Assembly (NCBI RefSeq): GCF_004123835.1
Contig: NZ_MZMU01000019.1
Span: forward strand, 124,001 to 188,000
DNA length: 64,000 bases
Direction of reading: 5' to 3'
Source of the DNA: Rhizobium leguminosarum
GTDB taxonomy: Bacteria > Pseudomonadota > Alphaproteobacteria > Rhizobiales > Rhizobiaceae
Made by a program: the position numbers and the translations under genes. Within the stretch, counting starts at the first letter, position 1. Every line of letters begins with the position of its first letter. The notes under the pieces are model-generated. The model worked only from the letters and a program-made list of their open reading frames with translations. It did no database searches and was not told where the DNA came from. Shown here in pieces: positions 34,973 to 44,536 of this stretch.

Positions 34973-35668
34973 ATGCTGACAGTCGAAAACGCAAACCTGC
35001 ATTATGGCGCCGCTCAGGCGCTGCGCGGCATCTCGATCAAAGCGGAGATGGGCAAGATCACCTGCGTGCTGGGGCGTAACGGCGTGGGGAAGAGTTCTCT
35101 TCTGCGCGCCGTTACCGGCCAGCATCCGCTGTCGGCCGGTACCGTCACCTTCAACGATACCAAGCTCAACGGTCTGCCGCCCTTTGCCCGCGCCAAGCAG
35201 GGCATCGGCTATGTGCCGCAGGGGCGCGAAATCTTCCCGCTGCTCACCGTCAAGGAAAATCTCGAAACCGGCTTTGCTCCGCTTGGCCGCCGCGACCGCA
35301 ACATCCCCGATGACATCTTCAGTCTCTTCCCGGTGCTGAAGTCGATGTTGTCGCGTCGCGGCGGCGATCTTTCCGGCGGGCAGCAGCAGCAGCTGGCGAT
35401 CGGGCGCGCCATGGTGACACGGCCGAGGATTCTCGTGCTCGACGAGCCGACCGAGGGCATTCAGCCATCGATCATCAAGGATATCGGCCGGGCGATCCGC
35501 TACCTGCGTGACTCCACAGGCATGGCGATCCTGCTCGTCGAGCAGTATCTCGATTTCTGCCGCGAGCTGGCCGACTATGTCTACATCATGGACCGCGGCG
35601 AAATCGTGCATGAAGGGCTTGCCGAGACGCTGGATACGCCGGAGGCCCGCCGCCACCTGACTGTCTGA
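34973..35668 (+). CDS. urtE: Urea ABC transporter ATPase UrtE
   Basis: 231 residues. LivF-like ATPase with Walker A GRNGVGKSS, GIGYVPQGREIFPLLTVKEN, signature LSGGQQQQLAIGRAMV, Walker B ILVLDEPTEGIQPSI and the UrtE-typical VEQYLDFCRELADYVYIMDR. AAGGA lies 9 bases before the ATG. It is separated from urtD by a pair of RIME-like repeats. Followed 159 bases later by ureD. Confidence 0.95.
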   Translation: MLTVENANLHYGAAQALRGISIKAEMGKITCVLGRNGVGKSSLLRAVTGQHPLSAGTVTFNDTKLNGLPPFARAKQGIGYVPQGREIFPLLTVKENLETGFAPLGRRDRNIPDDIFSLFPVLKSMLSRRGGDLSGGQQQQLAIGRAMVTRPRILVLDEPTEGIQPSIIKDIGRAIRYLRDSTGMAILLVEQYLDFCRELADYVYIMDRGEIVHEGLAETLDTPEARRHLTV

Positions 35669-35827
35669 CTGTCTAACTGGCAGATGCCGCATTTTGCAGC
35701 AGAGGGTGCGGCGCCTGGAAAACCTTCCGCCGCCGCCAAGGGTCTGCTCGGGGCGGCATAGGAATTGCTTGCTTTCCGCTATCCGCGCGCTTGAATGAAA
35801 ACCAGGGGCGCGACCGAAAGGGACGAT

Positions 35828-36649
35828 ATGACGATCGCGGCGGCAGGCACGAGACCGCAAAGAGCGGAAGGGCGTGGGCATCTGGCGGCAAAGCTGTTCG
35901 ATGGCCGCACGCGCATCCGTGAGCTCTATCAGGAGGGGGCAGCGAAGATCCGCCTGCCCGATACATTCGATGCTTCGATGGAAGCCGTCATCATCAACAC
36001 CGCTGGCGGGCTGACGGGCGGTGACCGCATGGCCTGGAGCGTCGTTGCCGGCGCCGGTACGCGCATCGACGTCACCACCCAGGCTTGCGAGAAGATCTAC
36101 AAGGCTTCGGCCGGCACGGCGGAGGTTTCGACCAGCATCGAGGTCGGCGCCGGCGCCCGTGTGGACTGGCTGCCGCAGGAGACGATCCTTTTCGACCGCG
36201 CCTCGCTGTTCCGCCGGCTGGATGTCGATCTCGACGAGGATGCCGAATTTCTCGCCGTCGAAGCCGTGTTGCTCGGCCGCAAGGCGATGGGTGAGACGGT
36301 GGTATCAGGGCTGTTCCACGACCGCTGGCGCATCCGCCGGTCGGGTCAACTGATCCATGCCGAGGAACTCAGACTTTCCGAAGGCGTGGCGGCACTCGCG
36401 GCGCGGCAGGCCGTGCTCGGCGGGCAGGTGGCCTTTGCGACGCTGCTTTATGCCGGGCCGCTTTCAGAAGCCTATCTTGGCAAAGTCCGGCCGCTCGTCG
36501 AAGGATCGATGGGCGGTGCGAGCGCTTGGAATGGCAAACTCGTCGTCCGCCTTGCCGCAGCCGACGGCTTCTCACTCAGAAAAATCCTGATCCCCGTCAT
36601 TTCCGCCTTGCGCAATGGTGCGCCTGTGCCGAAAGTCTGGAATCTATGA
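35828..36649 (+). CDS. ureD: Urease accessory protein UreD
   Basis: 273 residues. UreD (UreH) is the scaffold that binds apo-urease and recruits UreF and UreG for nickel insertion. Characteristic motifs: AVIINTAGGLTGGDRM, TQACEKIYKASAGTAEV, WLPQETILFDRASLFRRLDV and LRNGAPVPKVWNL at the C-terminus. The ATG at 35828 (MTIAAAG) has AAAGGGA upstream; the frame could start 11 codons earlier. First gene of the urease operon. Confidence 0.94.
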   Translation: MTIAAAGTRPQRAEGRGHLAAKLFDGRTRIRELYQEGAAKIRLPDTFDASMEAVIINTAGGLTGGDRMAWSVVAGAGTRIDVTTQACEKIYKASAGTAEVSTSIEVGAGARVDWLPQETILFDRASLFRRLDVDLDEDAEFLAVEAVLLGRKAMGETVVSGLFHDRWRIRRSGQLIHAEELRLSEGVAALAARQAVLGGQVAFATLLYAGPLSEAYLGKVRPLVEGSMGGASAWNGKLVVRLAAADGFSLRKILIPVISALRNGAPVPKVWNL

Positions 36650-36682
36650 ACTTAAGCATTCGGTCAAGCAGATGGACAAGCG

Positions 36683-36985
36683 ATGAACCTCACTCCGAGA
36701 GAAAAAGACAAGCTGTTGATTTCCATGGCGGCGATGGTGGCGCGGCGGCGGCTGGAGCGCGGCGTCAAGCTGAACTATCCCGAAGCGATCGCGCTGATCA
36801 GCGATTTCGTCGTCGAAGGTGCTCGCGACGGCCGCCCGGTTGCCGAGCTGATGGAAGCCGGCGCCCATGTGATCGGCCGCTCCCAGGTGATGGAAGGCAT
36901 TGCCGAGATGATCCACGACGTGCAGGTGGAGGCGACATTCCCCGATGGGACCAAGCTCGTCACCGTGCACGAACCGATCCGGTGA
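36683..36985 (+). CDS. ureA: Urease gamma subunit UreA
   Basis: 100 residues, the standard length. Sequence is typical: MNLTPREKDKLLISMAAMVA, RRRLERGVKLNYPEAIALI, HVIGRSQVMEGIAEMIHDVQ and TVHEPI. Structural subunit of the three-chain bacterial urease. Confidence 0.97.
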   Translation: MNLTPREKDKLLISMAAMVARRRLERGVKLNYPEAIALISDFVVEGARDGRPVAELMEAGAHVIGRSQVMEGIAEMIHDVQVEATFPDGTKLVTVHEPIR

Positions 36986-36994
36986 GGGCTTGAT

Positions 36995-37246
36995 ATGCTG
37001 GAGCTGAGGCCCAATTGCGAATGCTGCGACAAGGATCTGCCGCCTGACAGCGCAGAAGCACGGATCTGTACCTATGAATGCACCTTCTGCGCCGATTGTG
37101 TGGACGGCGTGCTGAAGGGTGTCTGCCCGAATTGCGGTGGCAATCTCGTCGCCAGGCCGATCCGGCCGGCAGCGATGCTCGCCAAAAATCCGGGGTCGAC
37201 GAAACGTGTGCTGAAGGCCGAGGGCTGCGCGCCCAAGGCGGCTTAA
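36995..37246 (+). CDS. DUF1272 small cysteine-rich (zinc-ribbon-like) protein
   Basis: 83 residues with eight cysteines in the first half: CECCDKDLP, CTYECTFCADC and CPNCGG, plus one Cys near the C-terminus. The DUF1272 family is expected to bind zinc or another metal. It lies between ureA and ureB with 9- and 10-base gaps, so it is certainly part of the urease transcript. Role unknown; a metal-handling or regulatory role in urease assembly is possible but unsupported. Confidence 0.88.
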   Translation: MLELRPNCECCDKDLPPDSAEARICTYECTFCADCVDGVLKGVCPNCGGNLVARPIRPAAMLAKNPGSTKRVLKAEGCAPKAA

Positions 37247-37256
37247 GGAGAATGAG

Positions 37257-37562
37257 ATGATTCCGGGCGAGATCATGACCGCAAGCGGCGACATCGAACT
37301 GAATGCCGGTGCGCCGACGGTGACGCTGGAGGTTTCCAACACCGGCGACCGGCCGGTGCAGGTCGGCAGCCATTATCACTTCGCCGAGACCAATGCCGGG
37401 CTTTCCTTCGACCGCGCGGCGGCTCATGGCAAGCGGCTCGATATCCCGGCGGGGACGGCGGTGCGCTTCGAGCCGGGGCAGACTCGCTTGGTGACGCTGA
37501 TCCCGCTTTCCGGCAAGCGCGAGGTCTACGGTTTCCGTCAGCTGGTGATGGGCAAGCTTTAA
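37257..37562 (+). CDS. ureB: Urease beta subunit UreB
   Basis: 101 residues, the standard length. Typical sequence: MIPGEIMTASGDIELNAGAP, VQVGSHYHFAETNAGLSFDR, GKRLDIPAGTAVRFEPGQTR and REVYGFRQLVMG. Structural subunit of urease. Confidence 0.97.
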   Translation: MIPGEIMTASGDIELNAGAPTVTLEVSNTGDRPVQVGSHYHFAETNAGLSFDRAAAHGKRLDIPAGTAVRFEPGQTRLVTLIPLSGKREVYGFRQLVMGKL

Positions 37563-37584
37563 GAACAAAATTCGGGAGAAGTGC

Positions 37585-37992
37585 ATGCGCTTGAATATCT
37601 GCCTCGTCGGGGCGGCGATGCTGCTGACGGCAGGTGCTGCCTCTGCTCAGGATATCGATTGCAACAATCCCAAGACGCAATCGGACATGACTGGCTGCGA
37701 GGCGGCGCGCCACGAGACTGCCGACAAGGCGCTGAATACGCAATATAAGAAGACGCGCGCCGCCCTGGCGGCGATCGACAAGGACCTGGATGGCGATATG
37801 AAGGGCGCGGAGCAGGCGCTGGTCAAGGCGCAGCGCGCCTGGATCGACTATCGCGACGCCGAATGCGACGCCTTTGGATTTCAGGCCCGTGGCGGCACGA
37901 TGGAGCCGATGCTGGTCGCCGGGTGTCTCGCCAACATTACGGACAAACGCACGAAAGAGCTGAAAGAGCTCGAAGATACGATGAGCAACTAG
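37585..37992 (+). CDS. LprI-like (DUF1311) exported protein
   Basis: 135 residues. A signal peptide (about 1-21, ending ASAQ) precedes the DUF1311/LprI domain with CNNPKTQSDMTGCEAARHET, LVKAQRAWIDYRDAECDAF and a last Cys in VAGCLANIT; four cysteines probably form two disulfides. Some family members inhibit lysozyme. It sits between ureB and the next accessory gene within the urease operon, but nothing links it mechanistically to urease. Confidence 0.85.
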   Translation: MRLNICLVGAAMLLTAGAASAQDIDCNNPKTQSDMTGCEAARHETADKALNTQYKKTRAALAAIDKDLDGDMKGAEQALVKAQRAWIDYRDAECDAFGFQARGGTMEPMLVAGCLANITDKRTKELKELEDTMSN

Positions 37993-37993
37993 G

Positions 37994-38647
37994 GTGATCA
38001 GGAAAATCATGATCGTCGGCAATGGCGACATTGAGGAGGGCGGGGCTGGCATCATCGATGCCGCCGATATTGTCATCCGCTTCAATGATTGCCGCTCCTA
38101 TGGCGCCGGCGGCAGCCGCACGGATGCCGTCGCGGTCTGCAACACCGGCAGGCCGGCAAAGGCGATGCTTGGTTCGCGTGAGTGGCGCGCCCATCCGGGC
38201 GTCGTGTCGGCCGGCGAAATCTGGAGCGTGCGCGACCCGGAAAAATTCGCCGCGATGCGGGAGCCGCTTGCCATCTCGCATCCGGAACTCGACGATTTCT
38301 GCGACGACTATACCGCTGAGTTCAGCGCCTTCTGCGCAGACACCGGCAAGACGCACGTCGTCATCGGCAAGTCGATTCACGATGCCGTCGATGCAGCGAT
38401 TTCGGCTTTTGATCCTCAGCCATACGTGGTGCCGAGCAGCGGCATGATCGTGATCGGCGAGGTGCTGGAGAGACATGACGAGGCCGAGGTGATGCTTGCT
38501 GGCTTCGGCCATGTCGGCTGGGAATGGCATCCGTTCGCCGCCGAGCGGCAGCTGGTGGACCGGTATATCGACGAGGGACGGCTTCGGCGGCTTGGGACAG
38601 ACATTGCGGCATCCGGCAAAACGCCTTACATTTTTAACAAAAGGTAA
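37994..38647 (+). CDS. Urease-operon accessory protein, sialyltransferase-like fold
   Basis: 217 residues from a GTG at 37994, or 212 from the ATG at 38009. The N-terminal IMIVGNGDIEEG...IDAADIVIRFNDCRSYG and GSRTDAVAVCNTG resemble the motifs of GT29-type sialyltransferase-like proteins, and GGDI/GHVGW-like motifs near the C-terminus (LAGFGHVGWEWHPFAAERQL) also fit. Rhizobial genomes annotate such genes as urease operon accessory protein, without a known activity. It starts 1 base after the LprI-like gene, so it is in the same transcript. Confidence 0.75.
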   Translation: MIRKIMIVGNGDIEEGGAGIIDAADIVIRFNDCRSYGAGGSRTDAVAVCNTGRPAKAMLGSREWRAHPGVVSAGEIWSVRDPEKFAAMREPLAISHPELDDFCDDYTAEFSAFCADTGKTHVVIGKSIHDAVDAAISAFDPQPYVVPSSGMIVIGEVLERHDEAEVMLAGFGHVGWEWHPFAAERQLVDRYIDEGRLRRLGTDIAASGKTPYIFNKR

Positions 38648-38658
38648 GGAGACCTGTT

Positions 38659-38925
38659 ATGGCGACATCGGCAAAGGTCACATCCAAAAATCAGATCACG
38701 CTGCCTGCAGGGTTGCGCAAGTCGTTGGACATTCATGCCGGCGACCGGATCGATTTCGTCGCGAATTCCGACGGCGTTTTCGAGGTTCGTGTGCTGAGAG
38801 AAAGTCTTGCCGACTTGATAGGAGTTCTGAAGAGCGACGAACCGGTTTCGGGCGATGACATTGAAAAATGGATCGCCGAGGCGCGCGGTGCAATGGCGAC
38901 GGGATCGTGGAATGCTGGGGATTGA
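38659..38925 (+). CDS. vapB: AbrB/MazE-type antitoxin (VapB-like)
   Basis: 88 residues. The N-terminal swapped-hairpin DNA-binding domain is clear (VTSKNQITLPAGLRKSLDIH, AGDRIDFV), and the C-terminal part (LKSDEPVSGDDIEKWIAEAR) would bind the toxin. AAGGAG lies upstream of the ATG. It overlaps the PIN-domain toxin gene by 14 bases. Family knowledge: the antitoxin neutralises the toxin and represses the operon promoter. Confidence 0.85.
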   Translation: MATSAKVTSKNQITLPAGLRKSLDIHAGDRIDFVANSDGVFEVRVLRESLADLIGVLKSDEPVSGDDIEKWIAEARGAMATGSWNAGD

Positions 38926-39322
38926 TACGAATATCCTGCTCAGGATCTTTCTCACCGATCTTTCCGAGGGGGACCACACGCCGGACCAGTTCGCCCTGGT
39001 TCGCGATGCCGTTGTGGGGAACCGCGAACCGTTCTTCGTCAATCATGTGGTTGTTGTCGAGACGATCTGGGTACTTCGGCAGCAGCTGAAATACAGCAAG
39101 GAGATCATTGCCGGGGTCATGACAAGGCTGCTGCACATGTCAAATGTAATGGTCCAGGACGCTGCGACCGTGGAGGCATCGTTGAGCAGCTTCATCGCAT
39201 ATCCGGGCGATTTTTCTGACCATCTGATCGGCGAAATCAACAAGCGAAACGGTTGCCGCACTACCCTGACTTTCGACAGGGCCGCATCGAAATCTCCCAA
39301 TTTTTCGGAACTCCAGAGGTAG
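38912..39322 (+). CDS. vapC: PIN-domain ribonuclease toxin (VapC-like)
   Basis: 136 residues. PIN-domain acidic residues are visible in GIDTNILLRIF, VVVVETIWVL, GDFSDHLIGEINKRNGC and TLTFDRAASKSPNF, the order expected for VapC nucleases that cleave tRNA or rRNA. The start ATG at 38912 lies inside the antitoxin gene; the longer frame is discarded. The pair is embedded in the urease operon directly before ureC (9-base gap). Confidence 0.87.
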   Translation: MLGIDTNILLRIFLTDLSEGDHTPDQFALVRDAVVGNREPFFVNHVVVVETIWVLRQQLKYSKEIIAGVMTRLLHMSNVMVQDAATVEASLSSFIAYPGDFSDHLIGEINKRNGCRTTLTFDRAASKSPNFSELQR

Positions 39323-39331
39323 AACCAGAAT

Positions 39332-41044
<1,713 letters not shown>

Positions 41045-41075
41045 GCCCACGTCGGATGTGTGACGGACGGCTGCG

Positions 41076-41747
41076 ATGAGGACAGGTATCCGCTGGTTGC
41101 TGCGGATCGTATTCCTGCTTGTGCTCTCGGTGGCTTGCGGAACCTTCATTCCCCGGCCATTGATTGCCCCGGTCAAGGCGTCATCTGCGGCGGTGACGCA
41201 TCGGATTCTGCTGCTGTCAGGCCCGATCCATACCGATATTGCCATTCCGCTCGACGCGGAAACGCGGGCTGCCTTTTCCTTCCTCGACGATACCGATTTT
41301 CCGCTCGGCCATCCGAACGCGGAGTGGCTCATTATCGGCTGGGGCGGTCGTGCCTTCTATCTGGAAACGCCCACATGGGCGGAGCTGAAGCCGTTGCCGG
41401 TGTTGCGCGCGCTGACGATCGACCGTTCAGTGCTGCATGTGGACCTTGCCGGTCCTATCACCGAGCCGCAACCCACCGTTACGGCATTCAATGTCAGTGA
41501 GGATCAATTGGCGCAGCTGCGCGATTTTATCTCGGACAGCTTCGTCCGTGACGGGGGCGCGGTGGTGCCGATTCCGGATGCGGGTTACGGCGAGATCGAC
41601 CGGTTCTTCGAGGCCAGGGGATACTTCAACGCCCTCTTCGGCTGCAACACCTGGACTGCCGCTGCCCTGCGCTCGGCTGGGCTTCGAACCGGCATATGGA
41701 ACCCGCTTCCACAAGCATTGCGATTGTCTGTTTCTGTCTACAATTGA
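41076..41747 (+). CDS. DUF2459 (urease-region) exported protein
   Basis: 223 residues. One N-terminal hydrophobic segment (about 8-25) serves as signal anchor. The conserved region contains LLSGPIHTDIAIPLD, EWLIIGWGGRAFYLETPTWA and FGCNTWTAAALRSAGL, matching the family named for its occurrence in urease regions (TIGR02117). The His of GPIHTDIA and the Cys of GCNTWT suggest a hydrolase-like active site, but no activity is known. Starts 31 bases after ureC. Confidence 0.85.
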   Translation: MRTGIRWLLRIVFLLVLSVACGTFIPRPLIAPVKASSAAVTHRILLLSGPIHTDIAIPLDAETRAAFSFLDDTDFPLGHPNAEWLIIGWGGRAFYLETPTWAELKPLPVLRALTIDRSVLHVDLAGPITEPQPTVTAFNVSEDQLAQLRDFISDSFVRDGGAVVPIPDAGYGEIDRFFEARGYFNALFGCNTWTAAALRSAGLRTGIWNPLPQALRLSVSVYN

Positions 41748-42078
41748 AGCGGCTGTCGGGCCAGTCCGCTCTTAAAGTGAATTGTGAATAGCGCTCTCCA
41801 TGTGGTTGTAAAAATCGGTGGAAAAACCGGTATTTTCTGAAGCTAAGCCATTCTGGAACAGCCGCATCGTAAAGCTTGATAAATCCCTTTTATATCAAAT
41901 GTTTAGCTGTCTCTCCGCTCTGTTCGATTCAGGGATTGGAAAGCTGCATCCCCTGCTAGAAAAATTCTGTCCGCCGAAACGTCCGAAACCGTTCGAATTT
42001 TAACGAGTCAATTAAGACACCCACAGCAATTGGGCTCTTATCAATGCCTGGAAACGCCGAGCAGGAAGGTTGATTCTC
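41748..42078. other. 331-base intergenic region before the diguanylate cyclase
   Basis: No credible gene. The sequence is AT-richer than its surroundings, with a short dyad-like CGGTGGAAAAACCGGTATTTT (about 41817-41836). It probably holds a terminator for the ureC-DUF2459 transcript and the promoter of the cyclase gene. A 61-codon frame here has no start signal. Confidence 0.4.
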
Positions 42079-42942
42079 ATGAGGAACTGGATTTCGCTGC
42101 AGGCCGATTTCGGCGATCTTCAATACCGCAGGAACGTCTATGTCTTCGCCTTGAAGATGGCTTTTCTTGCCGTTATTCTTTCAGGAGTCATTATCGCATT
42201 GACGATGCCGTCGCTCGATCTTCTCGGGCTCCTGCCGGTGACGCTCGCCCATGCAATCGGCTTCAGCGCGATCTTTTCCTGGCTGATCGGCGGTACCGTT
42301 TCCGGCATGCTGTCGCTGTTTGCCGGCTTTGCCATGCGCGACCTCGCGCTCTCGCGGGCGGAGTTCGAAAAGCTCAGCCGCACGGATACGCTTTCCGGGC
42401 TGCTCAACCGGCGCGCCTTTACCGAGGCGCTTGAGAATACCGATGGAAACGCGTCCCTGGTCATTTTTGACGTCGACCGTTTCAAGGCGATCAACGACCG
42501 TTTCGGCCATGGCTGCGGCGATACCGTTATCGTCGCCGTTTCGGGCATGCTCACATCCGCCTTCGATGAGATGTCCGTCGTCGCACGGCTGGGTGGGGAG
42601 GAGTTCGGTGTCATCGTCTCCGGGGAGCCGCTGGAGGCGCGGATGGAGCGCATCGAAAGCGTCCGAGCCCGGATCGCCGGCGGCGCCATCAGGGCTGAGG
42701 GGCACGATATCCGCATCACTGTTTCCGGCGGCGTTGCCGATCTGGTCGCCGGGCGCAACAAGCAGGCGGTCTATGCCTCCGCCGACCGGGCGCTCTATCT
42801 CGCCAAGGCGCTTGGGCGCAATCGCGTCGTACATGAACGGGAAGGTCTGCATCACGCCTGGCACGGGCTCGTCGAAAACGGCGTCGATGGCGAGAATAGA
42901 GGACCGGACAGCGACAATGTGATGCAGGCTTACGGAATATAA
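42079..42942 (+). CDS. GGDEF-domain diguanylate cyclase, membrane-bound
   Basis: 287 residues. Makes the second messenger c-di-GMP. Two transmembrane segments (about 25-46 and 55-85) are followed by the cyclase domain: LSRTDTLSGLLNRRAFTEAL, FDVDRFKAINDRFGHGCGD and the catalytic RLGGEEFGV, all intact. The usual RxxD inhibitory site five residues before GGEEF is absent, so product inhibition may be weak. The ATG at 42079 has AGGAAGG upstream. It sits between ureC-DUF2459 and ureE without an evident functional tie. Confidence 0.9.
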   Translation: MRNWISLQADFGDLQYRRNVYVFALKMAFLAVILSGVIIALTMPSLDLLGLLPVTLAHAIGFSAIFSWLIGGTVSGMLSLFAGFAMRDLALSRAEFEKLSRTDTLSGLLNRRAFTEALENTDGNASLVIFDVDRFKAINDRFGHGCGDTVIVAVSGMLTSAFDEMSVVARLGGEEFGVIVSGEPLEARMERIESVRARIAGGAIRAEGHDIRITVSGGVADLVAGRNKQAVYASADRALYLAKALGRNRVVHEREGLHHAWHGLVENGVDGENRGPDSDNVMQAYGI

Positions 42943-42954
42943 AAGCCGGGCCTG

Positions 42955-43002
42955 GAGCATGATGCCGAAAAGTGTTTGCGGTTTTCGGACGACATCATGC
43001 TC
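42955..43002. repeat. GAGCATGATG-type palindrome before ureE
   Basis: Outer arms GAGCATGATG / CATCATGCTC and inner arms CCGAAAA / TTTTCGG. The same two-level structure recurs at 50992-51041, and partial copies occur near 10073 and 45190, so this is an interspersed rhizobial repeat. Confidence 0.8.
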
Positions 43003-43090
43003 TATTTTTTGATTTAGACGAAAGGCCATTGGTGCTTGCATCGGGAAGAGCTATTTTGCATGGTCGTCCTCTCAGCAAAACGGACATATC

Positions 43091-43669
43091 ATGCAGCGCG
43101 TCACCTCCTATCTTCCCGCCGGAACCCCTTCCTCCCATCCGATCGCCCAGGTCAAGCTGCCGCATGATCTGCGCCATCTGCGCCGCAAGCTGCTGCATCT
43201 GGAAAATGGCGAAATGGTCATGCTCGATCTCAAGGATCCGGTGCTTTTCGCCAATGGCGACCTGTTGGTGCGCGACGACGGCGAACTGATCGAGATCCTC
43301 GCCGCCGACGAGAAGCTCTTCGAGGTTCGCGGACGCGACCGCACGCATCTGGTCGAGCTCGCCTGGCATCTTGGCAACCGGCATCTTGCGGCCCAGATCG
43401 AGGAAGACCGCATCGTCATCCTGCGCGATCATGTTATTCGCACCATGCTGCAGGGCCTCGGCGCCGTCGTCCTCGAGATCGACGAGCCGTTCCAGCCGGC
43501 GCGCGGCGCCTATCATTCCCAAGGCGGGCATTCGCATGGGCATGATCACGATCACAATCACGACCACGGGCATGATCACGGCCATGACCATGATCACGAA
43601 CATGGTTACGAGCATGAGCATGAGCACCGCCACGATCGCGGTCATGATCACGACCACAAGCACGATTGA
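43091..43669 (+). CDS. ureE: Urease accessory nickel-binding protein UreE, His-rich tail
   Basis: 192 residues. Delivers nickel to UreG and the urease complex. The N-terminal peptide-binding and C-terminal metal-binding domains (about 1-138) are typical: DRTHLVELAWHLGNRHLAAQ and RIVILRDHVIRTMLQGLGA with the metal-binding His. The last ~52 residues are an exceptionally His-rich tail (about 22 His, mostly His-Asp, His-Glu and His-Gly) that would bind several nickel ions. Confidence 0.95.
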   Translation: MQRVTSYLPAGTPSSHPIAQVKLPHDLRHLRRKLLHLENGEMVMLDLKDPVLFANGDLLVRDDGELIEILAADEKLFEVRGRDRTHLVELAWHLGNRHLAAQIEEDRIVILRDHVIRTMLQGLGAVVLEIDEPFQPARGAYHSQGGHSHGHDHDHNHDHGHDHGHDHDHEHGYEHEHEHRHDRGHDHDHKHD

Positions 43670-43675
43670 GCCTTG

Positions 43676-44347
43676 ATGACCAGGGATCGCGAGCTGCAGG
43701 CATTGTTGCGTCTGACGGCATGGCTTTCACCGGCCTTTCCGATCGGCAGCTTTGCCTATTCGGGTGGGCTGGAGCGGGCGGTTGCCGACGGGCTCGTTGC
43801 GGATGCGGCCTCGCTTGCGGCCTGGACAGGCACGCTGATCGGCAACGGTTCGGTCTGGAACGATGCGGTGCTTCTGGCTGAAAGCCACAGGCACCAAGTG
43901 GAAGCCGTACGCCTTGCCGAGATCGCCGCGCTCGCCGAGGCGCTTGCCGGATCACGCGAGCGCCATCAGGAAACGTTGCTGCTCGGCGAGGCTTTTCTCG
44001 CAGCGGCGCGGGCCTGGCCGGACGGGGTGTTCGAGCGGCTACCTGACAAGGTCGCTTATCCCGTTGCGGTCGGGGCGGTGACTGGCGCCCATGGCATAGA
44101 GCCCGAGAAGGCGCTGGCCGCCTTCCTGCACGCCTATGCCTCACAAGCGGTTTCATCGGGCATCCGCCTCGGTGTCGCCGGGCAAAGGGATGGCGTCGCC
44201 GTTCTTGCCGGTCTGGAAGACCATATCGCGGAGGTCGCCCGGCGGGCGGCAGCCTCGACGCTCGACGATCTGGGTTCAGCGACGGTGCAGGCCGATATTG
44301 CCAGCCTCCGCCACGAGACGCAGGCGACGCGGCTGTTCCGCTCGTGA
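43676..44347 (+). CDS. ureF: Urease accessory protein UreF
   Basis: 223 residues. Links UreD to UreG in the nickel-insertion complex. Typical sequence: LTAWLSPAFPIGSFAYSGGL, FLHAYASQAVSSGIRLGVAG and a conserved C-terminus (SLRHETQATRLFRS). The ATG at 43676 follows ureE by 6 bases, with weak spacing for a ribosome-binding site inside the ureE tail. Confidence 0.94.
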   Translation: MTRDRELQALLRLTAWLSPAFPIGSFAYSGGLERAVADGLVADAASLAAWTGTLIGNGSVWNDAVLLAESHRHQVEAVRLAEIAALAEALAGSRERHQETLLLGEAFLAAARAWPDGVFERLPDKVAYPVAVGAVTGAHGIEPEKALAAFLHAYASQAVSSGIRLGVAGQRDGVAVLAGLEDHIAEVARRAAASTLDDLGSATVQADIASLRHETQATRLFRS

Positions 44348-44369
44348 TTGTCCGAAATATCGCTGCGGC

Positions 44370-44475
44370 GAGAGCAATTCCAGCAAAAGTGCGCAGCGGT
44401 TTTGCGTCCGGAATTGCGTGAAAACAAAGAGATAGAGCGCTTCCGTGATTCGAAGAAAAGCAAGCGCTCTAAGTC
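44370..44475. repeat. Two interspersed palindromes between ureF and ureG
   Basis: First, GCAATTCC (from about 44370) pairs imperfectly with GGAATTGC (about 44410). Second, AGAGCGCTT (about 44436) pairs with AAGCGCTCT (about 44463). Both look like short rhizobial repeats and fill the 189-base gap inside the urease accessory operon. Confidence 0.55.
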
Positions 44476-44536
44476 ATTTGACGGTGGCGCAGGCGGGCGG
44501 CTTCGTTATCATCGGGGTTGGATTGGAGTAAGGCAC

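Noticed and set aside
34713..34979. 88-codon frame between urtD and urtE
   Set aside because: Almost entirely translated RIME-like repeats; no ribosome-binding site or independent domain.
41818..42003. 61-codon frame before the diguanylate cyclase
   Set aside because: No start signal and composition unlike neighbouring genes.
43530..43669. Possible tandem-repeat array or CRISPR-like pattern
   Set aside because: The periodicity is the His-rich codon repeat of the ureE tail; no spacers and no cas genes.
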